A stretch of DNA of 64,000 nucleotides from JAFLBI01 sp964616465. Its GTDB lineage: Bacteria > Bacteroidota > Bacteroidia > Chitinophagales > Chitinophagaceae. The notes beneath the pieces are model-generated. The model did no database searches, had not been told where the DNA came from, and saw nothing but the letters and a program-made list of their open reading frames with translations. This document shows, piece by piece, positions 24,143-33,391 of this stretch (position 1 is the first letter of the stretch; each line of letters starts with the position of its first letter). A program made the translations under genes and the position numbers. Location of the stretch: NCBI GenBank assembly GCA_964616465.1, contig CAZTTO010000014.1, positions 1 through 64,000 of the forward strand. Reading direction: 5' to 3'.

Positions 24143-25564
24143 ATGAAAAGAAGAAAACTACGAATGACGGGAAGAGAATATGAAAGTTTAAAAAAACATT
24201 TATTCCCCGGCGACGGATTTGAGGCGATTGCTTTCGCTTTATGCGGATATTTTGAAACAGATGAAGAACAGATTTTGACTATTAACTCTGTTTACTTATA
24301 TCCGCATGAAAAATGCACAGTACGAAATGGTGACAGGGTTGAATGGTCTCCTGCGGAAATTGTAAATCTTTTTGAGGTTTGTAAAAAAAGAGATCTCCGG
24401 TTGCTAAAAATTCACTCACACCCTGAATATTGGCCATATTTTTCTGCTGTTGACGATAGGTCAGACAAAGACCTTAGTGATACAGTTACCGGATGGGTTG
24501 GTAAAAACGATGATGTGTACAGTGTTATCATGTTACCTGATGGAAGCCTAATGGGGCGCAGAATAAATCATGAAAAGAAGTTCACCTCACTTTACTCGAT
24601 AGTTGTTATTTCTGATAACATTAAATGTTATCACGGTATTGAGAAAGGCGGCTCTGCTATACCGCCCCCTCAAAATAATGACGAAATTCAACTTCGTACT
24701 AGACAGGCTTTTGGTGAAGGGACGACAGCAATACTTAAAAAGCTGAAGGTTGCGATTGTTGGCTGTTCTGGCACTGGAAGTATTGTCGCTGAATTGCTTT
24801 CTAGATTAGGAGTTGGTGAACTTGTTTTAGTAGATCACGATCGCATTGAGAGTAAGAACGTAAATCGGATTCTAAATTCGACAACAGAACATGCAAAACA
24901 TAGCGTATACAAGACGGACATGCTCAAAGAGGCGATCGAAAAAATGGGTACAGGAGTTTCTGTTTCTTCTATCCCAGCTACCCTGCACTCATCTGATGCA
25001 TATTACGCTGTTGCACCTTGCGATGTTGTTTTTGGTTGCATGGATACGGTTGATGGGCGACACTTACTTAATCGTATTGCAACATATTTCTGTTCGGCTT
25101 ATCTCGATATCGGCGTTCGTTTAGATGCTGATGGTAAAGGCGGTATCAATGAAATATTAGGTCGGGTGGATTATCTCCAACCGGGGCTTTCCTCTTTGCT
25201 TTCAAGAGATAGATATACTCTAGATCAGCTAAAAGCAGCAGACTTAGCACGAACTGATCCAGAAGAATATAGCCGACAACTAAAAGAGGGGTATATAAAG
25301 TCAGCAAATGTAGAAAGCCCTGCAGTCATAAGCATTAATATGATGTTCTCAAGTCAAGCGGTTACTGAGTTTCTAGCAAGGCTTCATCCTTTTAGAGATA
25401 GCAGTAATGAAAATTATGCTGCAATAACATTTTCTGTGAGTGGCTTCTTACTGATACCAGAGCGCGAAAAAAATATTGATGATGAGCTAAAAGAAAAAGT
25501 AGGTCTTGGACATCGAAAACCATTGCTTGATGCTCCAATGCTTATCAAAGCATCGAACCTCTAA
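24143..25564 (+). CDS. JAB deubiquitinase-like / ThiF E1-like fusion
   Basis: This 473-aa protein starts with a JAB/JAMM domain with E27 and the full motif H91-x-H93-x7-S101-x2-D104, so the peptidase should be active. From about 190 it is a ThiF/E1 adenylation domain with G207-x-S-G210-T-G212, D231, N-V-N-R242 and N-V-E-S-P-A-V. E1 enzymes normally carry the acceptor cysteine in the crossover loop; here that loop (about 340-360, L-S-S-L-L-S-R-D) has serines S350, S351 and S354 and no cysteine. It probably adenylates the Ubl and reverses conjugation. Confidence 0.88.
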   Translation: MKRRKLRMTGREYESLKKHLFPGDGFEAIAFALCGYFETDEEQILTINSVYLYPHEKCTVRNGDRVEWSPAEIVNLFEVCKKRDLRLLKIHSHPEYWPYFSAVDDRSDKDLSDTVTGWVGKNDDVYSVIMLPDGSLMGRRINHEKKFTSLYSIVVISDNIKCYHGIEKGGSAIPPPQNNDEIQLRTRQAFGEGTTAILKKLKVAIVGCSGTGSIVAELLSRLGVGELVLVDHDRIESKNVNRILNSTTEHAKHSVYKTDMLKEAIEKMGTGVSVSSIPATLHSSDAYYAVAPCDVVFGCMDTVDGRHLLNRIATYFCSAYLDIGVRLDADGKGGINEILGRVDYLQPGLSSLLSRDRYTLDQLKAADLARTDPEEYSRQLKEGYIKSANVESPAVISINMMFSSQAVTEFLARLHPFRDSSNENYAAITFSVSGFLLIPEREKNIDDELKEKVGLGHRKPLLDAPMLIKASNL

Positions 25565-25566
25565 CT

Positions 25567-25941
25567 ATGATACGAATACTTGGTTTTTTAAGAACATTAA
25601 AATTCTGGGATAAAATTGCTTTTATAAAGTGGCACAAACGAAAGATGCCACTTTATAAAACTCTTCGAGTAAATGACTTTCCCGAAGAGCTAAAACCGTA
25701 TGTTTTATATATACTAGGAAAACCTGATCAAGAATGGCTTGCAGGTATGCTGTGTCCCTGTGGCTGCGGGGAGTTAATTGAGCTTGTTTTAGATGGGGAT
25801 CGTCCACGATGGCGATTATTTATCTCGCCAAACGGTAGCCCAACTCTTAGCCCATCTATTTATAGATCAGTTCATTGCAGAAGCCACTTTTTCCTTCAAA
25901 ATGGAATTATTTTTTGGTGTTACTCTTCGGTCAAATACTAA
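25567..25941 (+). CDS. DUF6527-like zinc-binding protein
   Basis: This 124-aa protein has a metal-binding pattern C63-P-C65-G-C67, then C104-R-S-H107 and C118, with R-P-x-W and L-S-P-S-I between. This fits DUF6527, a small treble-clef-like family found beside bacterial ubiquitin-like E1/E2/JAB genes. An E3-like or substrate-binding role is possible but unproven. It begins 2 bp after the E1-JAB stop and ends the three-gene operon. Confidence 0.72.
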   Translation: MIRILGFLRTLKFWDKIAFIKWHKRKMPLYKTLRVNDFPEELKPYVLYILGKPDQEWLAGMLCPCGCGELIELVLDGDRPRWRLFISPNGSPTLSPSIYRSVHCRSHFFLQNGIIFWCYSSVKY

Positions 25942-26039
25942 TTTGTTAAATCAGGCGTTATAATCTTGTTACAAATGTTTTTTAAACGAACAGTTTGTAA
26001 TACCAACTTTTTGTCTATTTTTGATCGAATACTGCATAT

Positions 26040-26375
26040 ATGACTTCTGATCAAAACATTGATGAATTCTATATTTATGTTGGGGAAAAGGTTCGATTTC
26101 AGAGAAAGAAGGCTCGCATGGATCAGGAAACTCTGGCACGTCATGTTAATCTTAGTAGAACAACAATTATTAATATTGAGAAAGGGAGACAACGGCTCTC
26201 TCTTGAGCATGCATGGCTAACTGCAAAAGTACTTGGTATTTCGATTGAAGATATTTTGCCCTCGATCGAAACCAAATCTGTTGAAGAGTGGAAAAGCGAA
26301 ATCCAAAAAGTGGGCATAAACAAAGAAACAGAGCTTAGTGTTATAAAATGGATTTCAAAAGTGAAAAGAAAATAA
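26040..26375 (+). CDS. XRE-family transcriptional regulator
   Basis: This 111-aa protein has a classic XRE helix-turn-helix (V-R-F-Q-R-K-K-A, D-Q-E-T-L-A-R-H-V-N-L-S-R-T-T-I-I-N-I-E-K-G-R). It is 10 bp upstream of an ImmA/IrrE peptidase. Such pairs form stress-responsive switches in which the peptidase cleaves the repressor. It may control the upstream ubiquitin-like operon, excision, or both. Confidence 0.88.
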   Translation: MTSDQNIDEFYIYVGEKVRFQRKKARMDQETLARHVNLSRTTIINIEKGRQRLSLEHAWLTAKVLGISIEDILPSIETKSVEEWKSEIQKVGINKETELSVIKWISKVKRK

Positions 26376-26385
26376 ACATCTAAAT

Positions 26386-26907
26386 ATGGCTTCGCGTAAG
26401 TATATACAACAATTAGCCAATTCATTAATCGAAGAGAACCCAAGGCTTCCGATAGCTATAGATAAAATAATAAAGAATCAAGGTTTAAAACTGGTTCCTT
26501 ATGATCATAAGGATGGCATTAGTGGTATTCTTATGATTGAGCAAAATAGCGCAACAATCGGCTATGCCAGAGGTGAGTCTCCTCAACGCCAGAGATTTAC
26601 TAAGGCGCATGAGTTAGGGCATTTTATGCTACACAGAGGCGGAAACCTTTTTATAGATAAAGATTTCAAAACAATGTATCGCCCCGCTTCTAGTAATGCG
26701 CCATCAACAGAGTGGCAAGAGTGGGAAGCAAATGAATTTGCGGCATGTCTTCTAATGCCTGAACATTTAGTAAAAGAGGAAATGAAGAAGATACAGATAG
26801 ATTATGCAGATGACTCAAAAACTTCTTGGATAGAACAACTGGCGAAAAAGTTTGGGGTAAGCGTAAGTGCTATGTCTATTAGAATTTCAAGACTGGGATT
26901 ACAATAA
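26386..26907 (+). CDS. ImmA/IrrE-family metallopeptidase
   Basis: This 173-aa protein has the zinc-peptidase motif H-E-L-G-H (residues about 83-87, K-A-H-E-L-G-H-F-M-L-H-R) and a downstream E-x-x-A-N-E-F-A-A-x-L-L-M-P helix supplying the third ligand. In ICEBs1 and related systems ImmA cleaves the partner XRE repressor. Its context next to an XRE gene and the integrase fits regulation of the element or of its defence cargo. Confidence 0.88.
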   Translation: MASRKYIQQLANSLIEENPRLPIAIDKIIKNQGLKLVPYDHKDGISGILMIEQNSATIGYARGESPQRQRFTKAHELGHFMLHRGGNLFIDKDFKTMYRPASSNAPSTEWQEWEANEFAACLLMPEHLVKEEMKKIQIDYADDSKTSWIEQLAKKFGVSVSAMSIRISRLGLQ

Positions 26908-26951
26908 ACACTAAAGCTGCTTGCATAATTTACGTGCATTTCTTTATGAAG

Positions 26952-28241
26952 TCATCTTTTAACATTACCTGATAATACGGCTTCTAATGCTTCATCTGCA
27001 TCCTTATGAATGAAGTTCGACTGATAACCGATAGTCGTCGTAACCGATGAATGTCGGTAGAGTTTTTGAAGCATTTGGATAGGAATTTTATCGCCGGAGA
27101 GATTGCCGAAGGTATGCCGTGCAATATGCATCGTCAGTTTCTTGCCCTCGTCTATTCCCGCACGTTTCTTTACAACGTCGTTTAGGAATTTATTGATACG
27201 GCTTGTTTGAAAAGCAATTGTGCGCTGCATATTGAATTTATCCGATACGGTTAAAAGGCTCGTTCCTTTCAACTCAGGAAAAATATAATCGTCGTTTCCT
27301 TCTTTCACACGCTCATATTGTGAGATAGTCGCCATAGCCTGTTCTGGCATCTTCAATGATCCGGCTTTGTCGTTCTTACCCATAGCATAGTACAATCTGC
27401 CATTTTGAATATCCGACCATTTCAGGCGCAATACGTCCGATACGCGCATGCCTGCGAGATAGAATGAAAATAACCACAGATTACGCGCATGATGATAAGG
27501 CTCTTCGAGCTGAACAGTTTCAACCAATGCCACATCCTCGGCACTCAAACCAATCTTGAGGGATTGAGGAAAGCGGATAGATACCTTGTCAGACCCAAAC
27601 GGACTGTTCTTTTTATCTATAATGCCGTTTCGTGCGGCATGAGTGAACACGGATCGAATAGTGACCAAGTGATTCATGACCGATCTTTCGGACAGGGATC
27701 CTTTAGGTGGCACAATTCCACCATCCTTTAGCTTGCGTGTTTCCCTGATAGATGAATTGACCCTCAGTTCATGGGTAAACCTGTGCAACAGGGTTTCCGT
27801 GATCTCGGAAAACAGAATATCCTTGTCTTTGAGAAACTTCTTGAAATGTCTCAGGCGCGGTTTATCAGCTGTGTACTGGTTGTACTTGCCGGAGGCTTTT
27901 AGTTCTTTCAAATAATTCTCTACCTGTGAAAAGAAAGACGCGCCGCCAGTCGGCTTTACTTTCTCTTTGACCTGCTGTGAAGAAACTTGCTTTTTGTTTG
28001 TTTCAAGATCAAGGGCGGTATTGGTGACTTCTGCAAGTTTAGTTGCAAGGAAGTTGTTGAGACGCGCCGAGTTAGGATGCCCGCTTTTTACGCGCTGCGC
28101 CTTCTGATCCCAATGTTCTTTTTTGATGTTGTACCCGACATGAATAAAAGAAGTGACCCGATCCTTGATGATACGGATAGCCAGAGGGTAAGTGCCATCT
28201 TTCAGTTTTTTAGCACGAAGGACGATGCGAACAGATGCCAT
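26952..28241 (-). CDS. Tyrosine integrase of the tRNA-Phe element
   Basis: This 429-aa Bacteroidota-type integrase has an arm-binding N-terminus (V-R-I-V-L-R-A-K-K-L-K-D-G-T-Y-P-L), a SAM-like core-binding domain (about 100-205), and a catalytic domain with R266, H372-x-x-R375, H397 and Y406. AGGAG lies nine bases before the ATG. The gene starts 159 bp from attR with an arm-site repeat between, the usual layout for the enzyme that inserted the element. Confidence 0.93.
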   Translation of the reverse strand: MASVRIVLRAKKLKDGTYPLAIRIIKDRVTSFIHVGYNIKKEHWDQKAQRVKSGHPNSARLNNFLATKLAEVTNTALDLETNKKQVSSQQVKEKVKPTGGASFFSQVENYLKELKASGKYNQYTADKPRLRHFKKFLKDKDILFSEITETLLHRFTHELRVNSSIRETRKLKDGGIVPPKGSLSERSVMNHLVTIRSVFTHAARNGIIDKKNSPFGSDKVSIRFPQSLKIGLSAEDVALVETVQLEEPYHHARNLWLFSFYLAGMRVSDVLRLKWSDIQNGRLYYAMGKNDKAGSLKMPEQAMATISQYERVKEGNDDYIFPELKGTSLLTVSDKFNMQRTIAFQTSRINKFLNDVVKKRAGIDEGKKLTMHIARHTFGNLSGDKIPIQMLQKLYRHSSVTTTIGYQSNFIHKDADEALEAVLSGNVKR

Positions 28242-28275
28242 GTTTTCGTTTCTCCTATAAAGCTATAAAAAAAGT

Positions 28276-28299
28276 GGTACAACATAGGTACAACAATTC
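28276..28299. repeat. Right integrase arm-type site
   Basis: This 24 bp block is identical and co-oriented with 125-148, with two GGTACAACA units 11 bp apart. It lies about 35 bp upstream of the integrase start. Confidence 0.7.
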
Positions 28300-28399
28300 G
28301 GGGTTTCTTTTGATATTTTATGATATGATTGTTTGCGTAACTGATTGTTTTTCAATCAAACGACCACAAATAAGACCAGATAAAACCAGTTAAAGCAGA

Positions 28400-28443
28400 A
28401 CTGAAAATCCTTGTGTCGGCGGTTCGATCCCGCCCCACACCAC
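28400..28443 (+). repeat. attR: displaced tRNA-Phe 3' half
   Basis: Identical to 31-74. The sequence before it cannot form a tRNA 5' half, so this is the original chromosomal 3' end pushed aside by integration. Confidence 0.93.
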
Positions 28444-28445
28444 TA

Positions 28446-28472
28446 GATGCCTGATGAATTTCATCAGGCATC
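28446..28472 (+). terminator. Native hairpin downstream of tRNA-Phe
   Basis: GATGCCTGATGA and TCATCAGGCATC form a perfect 12 bp stem with a 3-nt loop. There is no T-run, but its place three bases past the tRNA end suggests a terminator or processing hairpin of the original tRNA-Phe transcript. Confidence 0.5.
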
Positions 28473-28603
28473 GTTGTTGATATGAAACTTATGAGGCTCT
28501 TGTATAAGAGTATATCCTTCTTTAATTACATCAAAAGTAAAATCAAGCTTTAACTGATGATAAAAAGTTGGACTTTGAAGAACTTAAGTTCTTAAACTTT
28601 ACT

Positions 28604-31600
28604 CTACCTCCACTCTCCATACAGCACAAAAGCACTCCAAAAATAAGGATGGGCGTATGCTGGAATTTTACTTAAAGTTGCTTGAGCTTGTCTGAGCGCT
28701 TCAGATTTATTCATAGTTAGAAGATTCTTATAGAAAGCCTCCATTAAAATACTTGTGGCTTTATCGTCTACTTGCCATAAAGACGCAACAACTGTTCTTA
28801 CATTATTTTGTAAAAATGAGTTTGCAGGAGAAATATACCAGCCTTTAACCGTTTCTTTTGAAACAGCCGTTTCACAAGCCGATAAAGTAACCATGCTGCA
28901 ATTCTCAATGTTTAATCCATTTATTTTTTCAATAGTGAGTTTGCCATCACCCTCTTTGTTTTTTTCTGGTGCAAATATTAAGTATGACTTTTCAAAATCC
29001 GCAAAGTCTAAAACGCCATGCGTTGCGAAGTGCACATATCTGTAATTACTTAATGCATCAGTTGCTTTTGCTTCTGTAGCATCATTTTCTGTATAAACCA
29101 AAGCGTTTTTAAAAACCTTAGAAAGAGTTTGTACCTCATCGGCTGCCGATGGTAAGCTTTTATCTGGATTACCCAAAGCCATAAATGATTCTGTAATAGC
29201 TGCCTCTTCATATGGCTTTGAGAAAATATCAATTTTATTGGTATAGAATATTGCATAATCCTCAACTAGGAATCTAAAAGAATTATTTTCAGTTTTGCCT
29301 ATAGCTTGGAATGGGATATTGCTCAATTTCCCATTAGGAATTATACAAATTTTCTTTTTACCAATAAGCTGATCTTTAATAGGTGTAATTAAAATATCAT
29401 ACAAGATTGCAGCCTCCTGTTTAAAATCGCCTTTAACGCCTTTGTTATTTTTTATGGTAGACCTAATAGTAAGTGCACCGGCTCCAGTAGTGTTTTCTGC
29501 ATTTCTTAGAATAGCAAGAAAGCGATCTGCTTGTTTGTTTAAGTCAGTTTTAAGTTCAATAGACTTAATGCCTATCTCCTGCTTAGTTGCTGTAAAAATA
29601 TAAAGCTGATCTTCATTGATAATATATAACACAGCTAAAGTACTATCTGGTATGTAGCGCATGTTGTTTTTAAAGTCGGCTGGATTCGTTTTGCTGAAAT
29701 ATGCTTGTAAGTCGGGATATTTTTTTACTAGTCCGTTAATGTAATTGATATAATCTTTTTGTGCTACTTGCTGAATACTTTCTAGCGAAGCTATCAGTTC
29801 TTTGCTCTGCAACTGTTCTGGCTTGCTTTTCTCTTTAGCAATGGCTTCCTCAACTGCTGTTTGTTTTTTCAAAAGATCGTTTCCTTTTTGAATAGCTTCC
29901 GATTTTGACTTATCACTTGTTACAAACCCTGCTTTTTCTGTTTGTTCTTTTATTGCTTGCTGGTTGCTCTTGTCTGCATAATAGAGAGCATCTTCACTCT
30001 TGCCTAATTTTACTAAGCTGGCAACAACTTTATTGTATAAGTCAACTCTCCTATAGTCTTTGTTGTAGATCTTTTTAGCTTCTGCGCCGCCAAACAAATT
30101 TTTTGATATGTTTTCAATTATCTCAATTCCTTTTTTGAAATAAGGAATTGCAGCACTAAAATCATGTTTATTATAATAAACCAGCCCCAGCTCATAAAGT
30201 GCCTCCCAATAATAGTCGTTGTTATTGTATTTTTCTGAAGTGTTTACTGCTATACTCAGCATTTCAAGTGACTTAGATTCATTTTTTAGAACTGAAAAGT
30301 TTTTTGCCAAAAAAAGTGCGGCTTCAATGGTTTGCCCTATTTCATTATTTTTTTGTGACGCATCAAGTGCTGCCAGTAAAAATGATTGGCTTTTGTTGTA
30401 GTCTTTTAAGTCAAAGTATAATTTACCTAGTAAAACATTCGCGCTGTTTAGCATTCTTTGTACTTTCTTCTGTTTTGCTAATTGATACCCTTCAAGTAAT
30501 ATTTTTTCAGCTTTTAAATAATCTTTTTTGTGGTAATATGTTTCACCAATATTCAATTTTGCGAGTAATAAAGATTCGTTTACGTAGGGAAGTTTTGCGA
30601 GCAGCTTTTCAGATTCTGCAAAGTATAAAAGTGCATTATCATAATCTGATTGAAAGAAATACACATTTCCAATATTATTCTTGGCTGTACTTCTTGATAT
30701 ATCATCTTTTTCCAAAACATAAATACTATCTGCTAATTGGTAATATCGGACTGAATTTATATAGTCGTTCATTTTATTTTTCACATTTCCAATACTTATA
30801 TAAGCATTAGCCATTTGCCAGCTGTTTTTTAAACGGGTATAAATTGCTAGTGAACTATCTGCAGTTTCTGCTGATAGCTTTAAGTCGCCTGTAATTACAT
30901 ACAAGAAGCTCATATTTCCGAGAGCAGAAGCTACATTGGCATCATTTTTAATTTCTCTTGAAATGCCTAGTTGACGTTTGTAGTATTCCATGGCCTTAGT
31001 AAAATCTCCTTTCGATACATATACACTCGCCATCTGCCCTAGGATCGCTGGAATACTAGATTTTTCAGCAATTGAATCATAAATATGCAAGGATTTTTCA
31101 AAGTTTTGTAAGGCTGCATCTAGCTCCATCTGATCACTTAGAGCAACGGCTATTCTACCATAGCAATATGCCTCTTCGCTTTTATTTTTTTGTTCTATTG
31201 TTATTGTTAGAGCTTGGTCAAAATATTTTCTACCTGAACTTATCTCATAATTTTTGTACTTCAACAGGCCTAAGTTCAGTAGACTGTACAGTTCATCAGT
31301 TTTATTTCCAATTTTTTTGGAATTACTTAATGTGAGTTCATAGTACTTTCTTGAACTTGCAGTATCAAAATGGAATGTAGCACTAGCTATTTTCATGCCA
31401 CTTTCAATCATGGCTTCAATATTGTTTCTTTTGCTATTTACTTCATGGGCTCGTATAAAATAATCGTAAGCCTTTTTGTACTGTTGATCATCTTGATATA
31501 CTTGTCCAACATCTAATAAGTTGCTAACTAATTTTATGCTATCTTTTGCAAGTGTATAGAAGTGCGAAGCACTATCATAGCTTTTTAGTGCAGCGTCTTT

Positions 31601-33391
31601 TTTGCCGACTTTACTATACAATGCTGCTAGTTTGCTCCACGAGTATCCTTGTCCATTTAGGCTGTTACCCTGTTTTCTAAAGGATAGTGCTCTAATATGT
31701 CCCTCAATTGCAGAATCTAACTGACCTAGACTCCATAAACATTGTGCAATAGAAGATTCAGAATGACCTGCACTTGAGTACTGTTGGAAAAAAAGATGTA
31801 GTTTTTTCGCTTTTTGATAATTGGTGATCGCTGTTCTGTAATTACCTAGCTTAGATTCGATAAAACCAATATTATCTAAAACAGAGGCTTCATTTTTTTG
31901 ATCATTTAACTTCTGATATGTTTGTAGTTGTTGATTGTAAAGAAGAGATGATTTTACATATTCTCCTTGTTTTGAATAAATACTTGCTAACCTCAGTTGA
32001 TTGTTGGCAGCAAGTGTTAAAGAGTTATACGATGCAATTGATTGATATAAATCGGTAGATTTTAGATAATATTCAATAGCAGGTAAATAATCCGATTTGT
32101 TTTCCAATGCATTTGCATAATCACGATAGTATTTAGCAATTTGATTTGTTTTCTCTTTAGGGTCTATTGGCCAACTATTTGATTTGATAAAGGGTTCAAT
32201 ATTTTTATATACTAATATTGCTGCGTCGTAGTTAAGGAGCCTTTTAAAACAATATGCTTTTTTAAAGTAGGATTCGGTGTAGAATTCAAAATTTTTATCT
32301 TTTTCAAAATAGGAACTTGCTGTGTCGCAATATAAAATGGCTTGTTTGAAATTAGATTTGTCTTGTTGAATTTGTGCTGAAATATAATAGTAGAAGCCGC
32401 TGCTTGAGTTGTCGTTTAAAAGAGGCAAAACTAGTCGGCTGACTTGCATTAAGTCTTCACCTTCTTTTTCATTCCCAACATTATATGCACTAATTGCATC
32501 ACTAACCCATCCTCGCACATACTCTTCTTTTATCATTAAACTTTTATTCTTTTCAACAAATGCTTTTAATTGTGATGGGGTCTTTCTATAGAGACGAATA
32601 GAGTCTAGGAATTCGACTTTGCTATATGGGGCGTTGTTTATAACCCATGTTGCAAATGTTTCATTGATTTTCCAACTTTTACCAATGTATTTCCCTGGAT
32701 AGCTTTTAACGAATGCAAGAAAGGTATAAATATCCCGTGCAGAGCAGGTTGCCATCACATCAAATACGCTTTTATTATTATATCTTCCAATCAGATTTTT
32801 AATTAGAAGACTTTTAAAACTGCTATCTGTTTTTAAGTATTCGTAAGTATCAACAACATCTATTGCACAAGCTTTAAGTAAACTATCTTCAAATCTTTTG
32901 CTATCCATAAAAAGCAAATCATCAAATTGATAAATGGCTTTTCTGTCCATATTTTGGAAATCAATATCCATTAATGCCAAGTCAAAGAATATACTATGAT
33001 AAGGAAGCTTTTTTATTTTGATAGGAAGTTTAATATAGTCCCCTTTTCTTATTTGCTTTGCAACATTAGTAGTGCTGGTATCTTTTGGGCGGATTAAAAC
33101 CAAACTCTGATTACTATCTACACGAAGTACAGAGTCAAAACCAATTTCATCACTTGTTCTGTTAAGGCCTTCTGTAAAACTGGCGCTAATAGGCCCTGTC
33201 GATCCAAGTGAAATTCCTTGTTTTTTTCCTCCTTTAATAAGTGCTACTATGCTATCGGGTTTTAATTTACTAATTGCTGTAATGCGAAAAAGCATATCTC
33301 TGCTTTCTGTAGAATTTTGTTGTGCAATGACTGTTGAAATAGCCAGAGTTAGGCAGCAAAATAAAAAGATTCGCGTAGCAAGTCTTTTCAT
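28604..33391 (-). CDS. Exported TPR-CHAT protease-like protein
   Basis: This 1595-aa protein has a signal peptide ending in I-A-Q, a large helical body with about 15-20 tetratricopeptide units, a short coiled coil, and a C-terminal CHAT domain. The CHAT catalytic pair is visible as F-A-T-H-G and L-S-A-C-E-T. CHAT domains are caspase/separase-like cysteine peptidases. Bacteroidota encode many TPR-CHAT proteins of unknown target, some linked to defence. It is the first chromosomal gene beside the tRNA-Phe insertion point and appears monocistronic. Confidence 0.85.
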   Translation of the reverse strand: MKRLATRIFLFCCLTLAISTVIAQQNSTESRDMLFRITAISKLKPDSIVALIKGGKKQGISLGSTGPISASFTEGLNRTSDEIGFDSVLRVDSNQSLVLIRPKDTSTTNVAKQIRKGDYIKLPIKIKKLPYHSIFFDLALMDIDFQNMDRKAIYQFDDLLFMDSKRFEDSLLKACAIDVVDTYEYLKTDSSFKSLLIKNLIGRYNNKSVFDVMATCSARDIYTFLAFVKSYPGKYIGKSWKINETFATWVINNAPYSKVEFLDSIRLYRKTPSQLKAFVEKNKSLMIKEEYVRGWVSDAISAYNVGNEKEGEDLMQVSRLVLPLLNDNSSSGFYYYISAQIQQDKSNFKQAILYCDTASSYFEKDKNFEFYTESYFKKAYCFKRLLNYDAAILVYKNIEPFIKSNSWPIDPKEKTNQIAKYYRDYANALENKSDYLPAIEYYLKSTDLYQSIASYNSLTLAANNQLRLASIYSKQGEYVKSSLLYNQQLQTYQKLNDQKNEASVLDNIGFIESKLGNYRTAITNYQKAKKLHLFFQQYSSAGHSESSIAQCLWSLGQLDSAIEGHIRALSFRKQGNSLNGQGYSWSKLAALYSKVGKKDAALKSYDSASHFYTLAKDSIKLVSNLLDVGQVYQDDQQYKKAYDYFIRAHEVNSKRNNIEAMIESGMKIASATFHFDTASSRKYYELTLSNSKKIGNKTDELYSLLNLGLLKYKNYEISSGRKYFDQALTITIEQKNKSEEAYCYGRIAVALSDQMELDAALQNFEKSLHIYDSIAEKSSIPAILGQMASVYVSKGDFTKAMEYYKRQLGISREIKNDANVASALGNMSFLYVITGDLKLSAETADSSLAIYTRLKNSWQMANAYISIGNVKNKMNDYINSVRYYQLADSIYVLEKDDISRSTAKNNIGNVYFFQSDYDNALLYFAESEKLLAKLPYVNESLLLAKLNIGETYYHKKDYLKAEKILLEGYQLAKQKKVQRMLNSANVLLGKLYFDLKDYNKSQSFLLAALDASQKNNEIGQTIEAALFLAKNFSVLKNESKSLEMLSIAVNTSEKYNNNDYYWEALYELGLVYYNKHDFSAAIPYFKKGIEIIENISKNLFGGAEAKKIYNKDYRRVDLYNKVVASLVKLGKSEDALYYADKSNQQAIKEQTEKAGFVTSDKSKSEAIQKGNDLLKKQTAVEEAIAKEKSKPEQLQSKELIASLESIQQVAQKDYINYINGLVKKYPDLQAYFSKTNPADFKNNMRYIPDSTLAVLYIINEDQLYIFTATKQEIGIKSIELKTDLNKQADRFLAILRNAENTTGAGALTIRSTIKNNKGVKGDFKQEAAILYDILITPIKDQLIGKKKICIIPNGKLSNIPFQAIGKTENNSFRFLVEDYAIFYTNKIDIFSKPYEEAAITESFMALGNPDKSLPSAADEVQTLSKVFKNALVYTENDATEAKATDALSNYRYVHFATHGVLDFADFEKSYLIFAPEKNKEGDGKLTIEKINGLNIENCSMVTLSACETAVSKETVKGWYISPANSFLQNNVRTVVASLWQVDDKATSILMEAFYKNLLTMNKSEALRQAQATLSKIPAYAHPYFWSAFVLYGEWR

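Larger units (their letters stand above)
31..28443. mobile_element. Integrative mobilizable element in tRNA-Phe
   Basis: The element is bounded by two identical 44 bp copies of the tRNA-Phe 3' half (31-74 and 28400-28443). An integrase gene lies next to the right copy, and matching arm-site repeats lie just inside each end. It carries relaxase, coupling ATPase, resolvase, antirestriction, primase-like and excisionase-like genes plus three defence-like cargo blocks. No VirB/Tra mating-pore genes are seen, so it probably borrows another element's secretion system. Base composition is mosaic: the relaxase block is clearly GC-richer than the flanking chromosome, and the HEPN/nuclease block is AT-rich. 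Confidence 0.9.
28242..28603. other. Gene-free right boundary
   Basis: It contains the right arm site (28276-28299), attR (28400-28443), a perfect hairpin (28446-28472) and then chromosomal non-coding DNA up to the CHAT gene stop. Nothing else is seen. Confidence 0.7.
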
